From the NCBI RefSeq assembly GCF_002242805.1, contig NZ_MCGQ01000046.1, positions 30,438 through 94,437 of the forward strand: a stretch of DNA of 64,000 nt. Direction: 5' to 3'. Made by a program: the position numbers and the translations under genes. Below the pieces are notes generated by a model that was not told the origin of the DNA, made no database searches, and was given only the letters and a program-made list of their open reading frames with translations. The DNA comes from Streptomyces diastatochromogenes. GTDB lineage: Bacteria > Actinomycetota > Actinomycetes > Streptomycetales > Streptomycetaceae. The number at the start of each line of letters is the position of its first letter. Position 1 is the first letter of the stretch. Below are positions 8,544 to 14,877 of this stretch, one piece after another.

Positions 8544-10037
8544 ATGACGGTGACAGAGGACGGCCCCACGGCCACGGACGAGGTCGTGTACGGCCCCGGC
8601 ATCGACCCGGAGCGCCTGGCCGTCTGCCTCAGCGTGCTCGATGAGCTGGACACGCTGGAGGTCGACCACCCCGACGCCATCGCGGTGCGCCGGGCCACGG
8701 CCGGCATCTACCGCACGGTCAAGCAGCGCCGCCGCCAGGAGCGCCGGGCCGCCAAGACCGCCCACGACAAGGCGGTCACCGAGGCCACCGCGACCGGCTC
8801 CGCCCAGCGCATCGACGACGAGACCGAGGGCATCCTGCCGTCGTCCGTCACCGAGGCCGGCAAGATCGCGGGGATACTCCAGCGCCCGCGCTCCTGCTAC
8901 ACCTGCAAGACGCGGTACGTGGAAGTCGACTACTTCTACCACCAGCTCTGTCCCGACTGCGCCGGTCTGAACCGCGCCAAGCGCGACGCCCGCGTCGACC
9001 TCACCGGCAAGCGCGCCCTGCTCACCGGCGGCCGCGCCAAGATCGGCATGTACATCGCGCTGCGCCTGCTCCGCGACGGCGCGCACACGACCATCACCAC
9101 GCGCTTCCCCAAGGACGCCATCCGCCGCTTCAAGGCGATGGAGGACTCGGCCGAGTGGCTGCACCGCCTTGAGGTCGTCGGCATCGACCTGCGTGACCCG
9201 GCGCAGGCCGTGGCCCTCGCCGACCAGGTCACCGCGGCGGGTCCGCTCGACATCCTGATCAACAACGCGACGCAGACCGTGCGCCGCCTGCCCAGCGCGT
9301 ACGCGGCCCTGGTCGAGGGCGAGAGCGCCCCGCTGCCCGCCGGGGAACTCCCCGCCCACCACGTGATCGGTGCCTTCAACTCCGGCGCGGTCGACGGCAT
9401 CGCCGCGCTGCCCATCGGCACCAGCGGCCTGGACGCCCAGAAGGTCGCCGACCTCGCGCTCGTCGCGGGCAACGCCAGCGTCGCCCGGCACCTCGACGGC
9501 ACCGCCATCGACGCGGGCGGCCTCGTCCCCGACGTCGTCGACACCAACACCTGGGTGCAGACCATCGACCAGATCTCCCCGGTGGAGCTGCTCGAGACCC
9601 AGCTGTGCAACTACACGTCGCCGTTCATCCTGATCAGCGCTCTGCGCCCGGCCATGGCCGACGCGGCGAAGAAGGCGGTCAGCGGGCGCTCGTACGTCGT
9701 CAACGTCTCGGCGATGGAAGGCGTCTTCGGCCGCGGCTACAAGGGTGCCGGGCACCCGAACACCAACGCCGCTAAGGCTGCCATGAACATGGTCACGCGG
9801 ACCAGCGCCGAGGAGATGTTCCAGACCGACGGCATCCTGATGACCTCCGTCGACACCGGCTGGATCACCGACGAGCGTCCCCACTTCGACAAGCTGCGCC
9901 TGGCCGAGGCCGGCTTCCACGCGCCGCTCGACCTGGTGGACGGCGCGGCCCGCGTCTACGACCCTGTCGTGCGCGGCGAGCAGGGCGAGGACGTGTACGG
10001 CGTCTTCCTGAAGGACTACGTGCCCGGCAAGTGGTGA
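8544..10037 (+). CDS. Atypical SDR-like Rossmann protein with Cys4 knuckle
   Basis: 497 residues. Residues 1-110 are a hydrophilic, charged helical region. Residues about 114-137 carry CxxC-x15-CxxC (CYTCKT and CPDCAG), a likely zinc site. From about residue 150 a Rossmann/SDR fold begins with LTGGRAKIG, where ordinary enzymes have TGxxxGIG; the second-domain NNAT motif (NNA) is kept. The catalytic YxxxK has lost its tyrosine: the stretch is NTNAAKAAMNM, keeping only the lysine. An insert of about 100 residues separates NNAT from the catalytic region. It may be an oxidoreductase with altered chemistry or a non-catalytic sensor. Start ATG 8544 follows AGGGAAG. Confidence 0.75.
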   Translation: MTVTEDGPTATDEVVYGPGIDPERLAVCLSVLDELDTLEVDHPDAIAVRRATAGIYRTVKQRRRQERRAAKTAHDKAVTEATATGSAQRIDDETEGILPSSVTEAGKIAGILQRPRSCYTCKTRYVEVDYFYHQLCPDCAGLNRAKRDARVDLTGKRALLTGGRAKIGMYIALRLLRDGAHTTITTRFPKDAIRRFKAMEDSAEWLHRLEVVGIDLRDPAQAVALADQVTAAGPLDILINNATQTVRRLPSAYAALVEGESAPLPAGELPAHHVIGAFNSGAVDGIAALPIGTSGLDAQKVADLALVAGNASVARHLDGTAIDAGGLVPDVVDTNTWVQTIDQISPVELLETQLCNYTSPFILISALRPAMADAAKKAVSGRSYVVNVSAMEGVFGRGYKGAGHPNTNAAKAAMNMVTRTSAEEMFQTDGILMTSVDTGWITDERPHFDKLRLAEAGFHAPLDLVDGAARVYDPVVRGEQGEDVYGVFLKDYVPGKW

Positions 10038-10168
10038 ACCGGGGTCGGAAAACCGGTGGTCCGACGGGCCGCCGGTGATCTACCCTCCCAGAGTCGTGCC
10101 GGGGTGCCCGGTGCGCAGGCGACGCGTTCTTCGTGGTTGAAATCCTCTTGCAGACCCCAGCGGGACTG

Positions 10169-10185
10169 CGGCCCTTCGGGGGCCG
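10169..10185. terminator. Hairpin between convergent SDR genes
   Basis: A 6-bp stem (CGGCCC with GGGCCG) with a 5-base TTCGG loop lies in the 162-base gap between two convergent genes. It may end transcription in either direction. Nothing else was recognised in this gap. Confidence 0.4.
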
Positions 10186-10199
10186 GCTCGCGCCGCCGC

Positions 10200-11000
10200 C
10201 TAGACCTCGGGCACCCCACGCAGACGTTCGTGCACGGCGTACGCCCCGGCCCCGGAAGCGGCCCGCACCCGCGTCCCGCCGTCCACCAGCAGATCCGCCC
10301 CCGTGATCCACTCGGCCGCGTCCGAGACCAGCCACACCACGGCGCGTGCGACGTCCTCCGGCTCCCCGATCCGCCCGAGCGGCAGTCCCGCGGCCACCTC
10401 CGCCTCGCCCGGCTCCCACACGAACCGTGCCATCTCCGTGCGGACGAGCCCGGGGGAGACGGAGTTGACCCGCACCCGGGGCGCGAGTTCCCCCGCGAGC
10501 TGCTGGGTGAGATGCAGGAGGGCCGCCTTCGTGGTGCCGTACGCGCCCACGCGGGGCCCCACATGCGCGGCACCCTCCGTGCACACGTTGACGACGGCTC
10601 CGCCGTGTTCCCGCATCCAGCCCCGCCAGGCGCACTGCACCAGCCGCAGCGGTGCCTCGACGTTGACCGCGAACGCCTCCCGCCAGGCCTGGGCGCCGGC
10701 CTCCATCAGCGGCCCGTACGGCCGGTTGGTCGCCGCGTTGTTGACGAGGACGTCCAGCCGCCCGAACTCGCGCAGCACCAGATCCGTCAGCTCCTCGGGA
10801 TGCCCCTGGTCGGCCACGCTCCCGGCCAGCCCGATCCCGCCCAGCTCGGCGGCCGTGCGCCGGACCTCGCCCGCGTCCCGCGCGGTCACACACACGAGCG
10901 CCCCGGCTTCGGCGAGCGCCCCGGCGACGGCACGTCCGATCCCACGTGTCCCACCGGTGACGACTGCCGCCCTGCCCGTGAGCCCGGACGACGTGGTCAT
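10200..11000 (-). CDS. SDR-family NAD(P)-dependent oxidoreductase
   Basis: A classical 266-residue short-chain dehydrogenase. It has the cofactor loop TGGTRGIGRA near residues 15-24, NNAA near residues 87-90, the catalytic YGTTK near residue 154, and the C-terminal PEDVARAVVWLVSDAAEWITGADLLVDGG typical of FabG-like reductases. The serine usually found before the tyrosine is replaced by the NVCTEGA stretch, where a threonine could serve. The substrate cannot be inferred. It is convergent with the atypical SDR gene and may be read with the HD-like gene upstream (156 bases away). Confidence 0.88.
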   Translation of the reverse strand: MTTSSGLTGRAAVVTGGTRGIGRAVAGALAEAGALVCVTARDAGEVRRTAAELGGIGLAGSVADQGHPEELTDLVLREFGRLDVLVNNAATNRPYGPLMEAGAQAWREAFAVNVEAPLRLVQCAWRGWMREHGGAVVNVCTEGAAHVGPRVGAYGTTKAALLHLTQQLAGELAPRVRVNSVSPGLVRTEMARFVWEPGEAEVAAGLPLGRIGEPEDVARAVVWLVSDAAEWITGADLLVDGGTRVRAASGAGAYAVHERLRGVPEV

Positions 11001-11049
11001 CTCCGTACCGTCTCATGACGGCCCGTCAGAAACCAGGGGTGCGCACCGA

Positions 11050-11130
11050 AGGGGCGCGGGGCTGTGTCGATGTGCGGCTCCGCCGCGTGGGCGCGACCAG
11101 CCACGACGACGCAGCGGACAACCGACGGCC
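11050..11130. repeat. Streptomyces-type interspersed intergenic repeat
   Basis: The block beginning AGGGGCGCGGGGCTGTGTC and containing GCGGCTCCGCCGCGTGGGCG and CGACCAGCCACGACG matches, from memory, a GC-rich element scattered between genes in many Streptomyces chromosomes. It has internal dyad symmetry (GCGGCTCCGCCGC). It sits in the 155-base gap between two minus-strand genes. Its role is unknown. Only one copy is seen in this window. Confidence 0.5.
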
Positions 11131-11155
11131 CGTTGTGGCCCCCGCGGCGCAGCGC

Positions 11156-11554
11156 TTACGCGCCGAGTCGGGAGTGCCGGGCCGCGATCAGCTCCAGTAC
11201 GGTGCGCCAGTCCTCCAGCACCCCGGCGTCGAAGCCCGCGGTGCGGCCCTCCTCGGCGGCCTGGCGCAGCCGCAGCAGATCGTCGTCGGCGGGACCGGTG
11301 GGGTGGGAGGCCCCGCGCACCAGCCGGAACACCCGCTCGCCGAGCAGCGGGCGTACCGCGGCGGCCGCGCTGCGGGCCCGCCCGGCCTCGTCGCCCGGGC
11401 TCAGCACCGGCCCGATGCCGTGGACCAGCCCCGCCACCTGGAGCTCCTTGTCGGCGGGGCGGCTGCGGCGCAGCAGCGCGGCGGTTCGCAGCGCGTGCTG
11501 GTGCCGGCCGGCATTCAGCAGATCCATCAGCTCCTCGACACTGCGCAGCTCCAT
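11156..11554 (-). CDS. HD-domain-like protein with altered metal motif
   Basis: A 132-residue alpha-helical protein resembling small HD-fold phosphohydrolases: ELMDLLNAGRHQHALRTAALL gives the first histidine region and ELQVAGLVHGIG the second. In active members the second reads HDIG; here the aspartate is glycine (HGIG), so metal binding and catalysis are doubtful. The start ATG 11554 has GGAAGGA about seven bases upstream. It lies upstream of the SDR gene on the same strand. It may be a divergent HD enzyme or a binding protein; the function is not known. Confidence 0.6.
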   Translation of the reverse strand: MELRSVEELMDLLNAGRHQHALRTAALLRRSRPADKELQVAGLVHGIGPVLSPGDEAGRARSAAAAVRPLLGERVFRLVRGASHPTGPADDDLLRLRQAAEEGRTAGFDAGVLEDWRTVLELIAARHSRLGA

Positions 11555-11807
11555 GCGTCAGTCCTTCCGGGAGACGGCCGTTGCCCTCCGCCACCAGATC
11601 ATGGCGAGCTTGCGGCCCGGCCAACGGCACCTGAACTGCGCCGCATGTCCGCCGAGTGGGTGAATCGCTCCGACGGCCGGGTGATGCACTTTATGACAAA
11701 TAGACCCATATTGGGGGGCATTGAGAGGGCGAATGACGTCCGATAGTTACACCTTGTTTGCACTCCCTATCGAGCGGACCTCCGCTCATTTGGTTAATCT
11801 GGAGGGC
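11555..11807. other. AT-richer intergenic control region
   Basis: The gap of just over 250 bases between the HD-like gene (minus) and the small-peptide genes (plus) is clearly less GC-rich than its surroundings, especially 11680-11800 (TTTATGACAAATAG, GTTACACCTTGTTTGC, TTGGTTAATCTGG). Such AT islands usually hold promoters in this genus. No confident -35/-10 pair or operator could be chosen. Confidence 0.4.
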
Positions 11808-11966
11808 ATGGACAGCAGTACGGGGTCCCACCCACACCCCACGTCCGAACCGGCGCCACCGCGTCCGACTGGCCTTGTATCCAGACCCGAGCGGGCGACG
11901 AGTGCCGGAGCGCAGGCTGTCCGGCAGGCCCCGAGGGTGACCCGACACATAAGGAGTGCGCGGTGA
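11808..11966 (+). CDS. Possible 52-residue upstream peptide overlapping the next small gene
   Basis: A small open frame starting ATG 11808 whose stop TGA overlaps the GTG start of the next small gene in a GTGA arrangement, as in translationally coupled pairs. The peptide is Pro/Ser/Arg-rich with no membrane segment or known motif. GGAGGG lies only two bases before the ATG, too close for a normal ribosome site, and third-position GC is lower than in proven genes. It may be a leader peptide or a chance frame. Confidence 0.3.
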   Translation: MDSSTGSHPHPTSEPAPPRPTGLVSRPERATSAGAQAVRQAPRVTRHIRSAR

Positions 11967-12136
11967 CACCGGAGAAGACGAATCGCGACGAACGCCCCAA
12001 GGAACGCACGGAGCGCGGCCGCCGGCGGCCCGGAGAACTGGGCAGCCTCGACGTGTGGGCCCGCTCCGCCCCGATCCGCCTCGCGGGTTACGAGGACGAC
12101 CTCGCCGAACCCCACATCCTGCCCAGCGTCGACTGA
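11963..12136 (+). CDS. Small 57-residue actinobacterial-type protein, function unknown
   Basis: GTG 11963 is preceded by a near-perfect AAGGAG at 11951-11956, six bases away, the strongest ribosome site in this area. The product has a very basic, hydrophilic N-terminal half (RPKERTERGRRRPGE) and an ordered-looking C-terminal half (LDVWARSAPIRLAGYEDD, then EPHILPSVD). There is no signal peptide or cysteine. The bipartite pattern of a variable charged leader and a compact tail suggests a conserved functional tail, perhaps a binding peptide or a precursor. No family was recognised with confidence. The GNAT gene follows 63 bases later. Confidence 0.65.
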   Translation: MTPEKTNRDERPKERTERGRRRPGELGSLDVWARSAPIRLAGYEDDLAEPHILPSVD

Positions 12137-12199
12137 CCCTCCGGGGCCGGACCGCCGCGATCGCCGCAGACATGGGCGTGACCTGCCAGACTCACGCCC

Positions 12200-12706
12200 A
12201 TGCTGATCAGAGAAGCCGCGGCCGAGGACTGGCAGCGGATCTGGCCTTTCTGGCACCGGATCGTCGCCGCCGCGGAGACCTACGCCTGGGACCCCGACAC
12301 CTCCGAGGAAGCGGCCCGCGCCCTGTGGATGAGCCCGGCCAAGCGCGTCTACGTGGCCGAGGACCCCACCGGCACCGTGGTCGGCTCGGCCTACCTCACC
12401 CCGAACTACGCCGGCCCCGCCGCGGGCGTCGCCAACGCGGGCTTCATGGTCGACCCCGATCACACCGGCCAGGGCATCGGCCGAGCCCTCGCCGAGCACA
12501 TCCTGACCGAGGCGCGGACCCACGGCTACCACGCGATGGTCTTCAACGCCGTGGTGGAGACGAACCCCGCGGTCATCCTGTGGCAGTCCCTCGGCTTCAC
12601 CGTCCTCGCCACGATCCCGCGGGCGTACGACCATCCCCGCCACGGCAGGGTGGGGCTGCACATCATGTACAAGGCGCTCGACCGGCCAGGGGGCGGACGA
12701 TCGTGA
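12200..12706 (+). CDS. GNAT-family N-acetyltransferase
   Basis: A complete 168-residue GNAT. The acetyl-CoA pyrophosphate loop is seen as DHTGQGIGRALAEHI (R/Q-x-x-G-x-G/A), preceded by the beta-strand GFMVDP and followed by NAVVETNPAVILWQSLGF, which matches motif B with the LGF turn of small-molecule acetyltransferases. The acceptor substrate cannot be inferred. Its stop overlaps the GTG start of the following GyrB-like gene, so the two products are made together and may act together. Confidence 0.88.
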   Translation: MLIREAAAEDWQRIWPFWHRIVAAAETYAWDPDTSEEAARALWMSPAKRVYVAEDPTGTVVGSAYLTPNYAGPAAGVANAGFMVDPDHTGQGIGRALAEHILTEARTHGYHAMVFNAVVETNPAVILWQSLGFTVLATIPRAYDHPRHGRVGLHIMYKALDRPGGGRS

Positions 12707-13323
12707 CAGGCGAGGAGTACAGCGCCGCCGACATCGAGGTCATCGAGTTCGACGAGCACGTACGGCGGACCCCGGTGATGTACTTCGACCTCCCTCGCGA
12801 CCACCCCGACCTGGCCACCCGGGTGCTGAGCCGGGTCCTGGCGCACGCCCTCCATCCGGCGACCCGACTCGCCCGGGACCACACCCTGCGGGTCTTCGCG
12901 GAGATCCACGGCGACCTCGCCTTCACGGTCACCGACGACATGCCCGACGCCCTGGACGACGGCACGGGCCGACCGCGCCTCGGACACTACGGAGCGCTGC
13001 TCGGTCCCGAGCGCTGGACCAGTGCCGCCGCGGCCGCGCTCGGCACGCGGACCGTCGTCGAGGTGTGGCGGGACGGCCACGGCGTCCGGCAGGAACTCGC
13101 GGGCATCCGCCCGACGGCGGAACCCCGGAGCTTCGACCCGCCCGCCGGGGCGGGGACAAGGGTCGCCTTCGCCCTCGACCCCGCGTACTTCGCCCCCGGA
13201 ACGGCGATCACCGCCGACCTCACCGGCCTCGACCTGCACGGCCCGTACTGCGACGAGCCGCCCGGTCCGGGTGGTGTCACCCTCCGGGACCTGCGCGACG
13301 GCCGTGAGGTCCGCTACCGCTGA
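12703..13323 (+). CDS. Short GyrB-like protein with degenerate ATPase site
   Basis: 206 residues with the layout of the N-terminal GHKL region of gyrase B: EYSAADIEVIEFDEHVRRTPVMYF corresponds to the YDASSIQVLEGLEAVRKRPGMYIG region, and the later HTLRVFAEIHGDLAFTVTDD to the beta-strands leading to the DxGxG box. The Glu and Asn that bind and activate ATP in gyrase (EVVDNSVDEA region) are absent, replaced by SRVLAHALHPAT, and the DxGxG box is not evident. It should therefore lack ATPase activity. GTG 12703 overlaps the GNAT stop by four bases. The 3' end overlaps the convergent amidase gene by ten bases. Role unknown. Confidence 0.65.
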   Translation: MTGEEYSAADIEVIEFDEHVRRTPVMYFDLPRDHPDLATRVLSRVLAHALHPATRLARDHTLRVFAEIHGDLAFTVTDDMPDALDDGTGRPRLGHYGALLGPERWTSAAAAALGTRTVVEVWRDGHGVRQELAGIRPTAEPRSFDPPAGAGTRVAFALDPAYFAPGTAITADLTGLDLHGPYCDEPPGPGGVTLRDLRDGREVRYR

Positions 13324-14666
13324 TCCGCCAGGGGTGCCGTCCGCCGCCACGGGTGCAGGGTCTCCAGCTGCTCCGCCAGGGCCAGCAGGTTCGCCTCCAT
13401 GCCCGGGCGGCCCACCAGTTGGACGGCGCAGGGGGCGCCGGAGGGGAGCGTGCCGAAGGGGATCGACATCGCGGGCCAGCCCGTCAGGTTCCAGGGCGGG
13501 GTGAAGGGTGAATAGGCGGAGTTGACCACGATGTTGCGCAGCCAGCCCCGCTCGTGCCAGGGGGCGGCCTTGGGGGAGCGGCGGGCGAGGGCCAGGGTGA
13601 GCAGGACGTCGTGCTCGGTGAAGAAGGGGGTCAGCCGGGCGCGGAGGCGTTCGCGCTGGTCGCCGGTGCGGACCGAGCGGAGGAAGCGCCGGCCCACGGC
13701 CGCGTGCACCCGGGTCCGCCGGGCCAGCCGCGCCGGGTCGAGGCCCTCCGCGTCCACCGCCGTACCCGCCGTCCAGTGCTGGAGCGAGGTGACGCTCAGG
13801 GAGAGCGGGTAGGGCGGCTCGGCCCGCCGGACCCGGTGCCCGGCCTTGGCCAGCACCCCGGCCGCCTGCCGGACCGCGGTCGTATACGGCCTGCTCACGC
13901 TCACGCCGGCGACCGGGCTGCGCAGGCCGACGGCGATTCTGAGCTGCGTCCGCTCCTCAGGTCGTACGAACTCGGTGTCCGCCAGGACCGACAGCATCAG
14001 CCGCAGATCCTCGACCGTCGTGGCCAGCGGACCGTTCTCCGACATCCCGAACCAGTCGCCGTTGCCGATCCCCGCCGGCACCACCCCGTGCCCCGGCTTC
14101 AGCGTGACCAGGCCGCAGTTGGCCGCCGGGATGCGCAGCGAGCCCATCCCGTCGTTGCCGAGCGCGAGCGGCACCAGACCCGCCGCCACCGCGGCCGCGC
14201 TGCCGCCGGACGAGCCGCCCGCGTTGCGGGAGGTGTCCCACGGATTGCGGGCGGTGCCGTACACGCCCTCCGTCGTGCCGAAGACGCACAGCTCGGGCAC
14301 GTTCGTCAGACCCACGACCACCGCACCGGCCGCCCGCAACCGGGCCACCGTCACATGGTCCTCGGTGGCCGGGGTGTCCGGGGTTGCGGCCGAGCCGTCG
14401 CGGTGGGACTCGCCGCGCACCGCGAGGTTGTCCTTCACCGCCACCGGCACACCGGCGAGCGGCAGTTCGGCCAGATCGGCACGGGCGGCCACCGCGTCCG
14501 CCTCCGCGAGCGCCGCCTCGGCCCGCACGGTACGGAACGCCCCGACCCGGCCGTCGAGCCGCTCGATCCGCGCGAGGTGCTCCGCCACCACCTCCCGTGG
14601 CGTGACCTCCTTCGCGCGTACGGCGGCGGCGATCTCGGCGGCGGTCCGGCCGGCCCAGCTGCTCAC
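13314..14666 (-). CDS. Amidase-signature family hydrolase
   Basis: A 450-residue amidase with the Ser-cisSer-Lys triad visible: Lys in VAVKDN near residue 77, and the Gly/Ser signature NAGGSSGGSAAAVAAGLVPLALGNDG, which supplies both serines. C-terminal PPWNLTGWPAMSIPFG is the usual closing region. It hydrolyses carboxylic amides in the cytoplasm; the substrate is not deducible, and it is not part of a gatCAB set. GTG 14666 was chosen because AGGAG lies five bases upstream; an in-frame ATG at 14696 lacks a good site. It is convergent with the GyrB-like gene. Confidence 0.92.
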   Translation of the reverse strand: MSSWAGRTAAEIAAAVRAKEVTPREVVAEHLARIERLDGRVGAFRTVRAEAALAEADAVAARADLAELPLAGVPVAVKDNLAVRGESHRDGSAATPDTPATEDHVTVARLRAAGAVVVGLTNVPELCVFGTTEGVYGTARNPWDTSRNAGGSSGGSAAAVAAGLVPLALGNDGMGSLRIPAANCGLVTLKPGHGVVPAGIGNGDWFGMSENGPLATTVEDLRLMLSVLADTEFVRPEERTQLRIAVGLRSPVAGVSVSRPYTTAVRQAAGVLAKAGHRVRRAEPPYPLSLSVTSLQHWTAGTAVDAEGLDPARLARRTRVHAAVGRRFLRSVRTGDQRERLRARLTPFFTEHDVLLTLALARRSPKAAPWHERGWLRNIVVNSAYSPFTPPWNLTGWPAMSIPFGTLPSGAPCAVQLVGRPGMEANLLALAEQLETLHPWRRTAPLADQR

Positions 14667-14810
14667 GGGCGCTCCTCGGCTACTCGTCGGTATCAATCAG
14701 GGTGCGTACGGAGAACTGTGCACGGTCGGGCGCGGCACGTCGAGGGGTCGATGTCCGCCATCGGAATGGTCATCCGATCAATGGGTCAAGTCGCAGCATC
14801 CGCAAGCCCG

Positions 14811-14854
14811 TTGACATGCCCGCAGCCCCAGCACAATCATCAGACATCCGATGA
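14811..14854 (+). promoter_or_regulatory. Promoter with overlapping operator for alpha-L-fucosidase
   Basis: A consensus -35 TTGACA (14811-14816) is followed after 18 bases by AATCAT (14835-14840, 4 of 6 to the -10 consensus). The -10 overlaps an inverted repeat TCATC-N8-GATGA (14837-14841 and 14850-14854). CATCCGAT also occurs further upstream at about 14771. A repressor bound here would block the promoter. Which regulator binds is not known. Confidence 0.5.
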
Positions 14855-14877
14855 ATCGAAGTGTATGGGAGCCGCTC

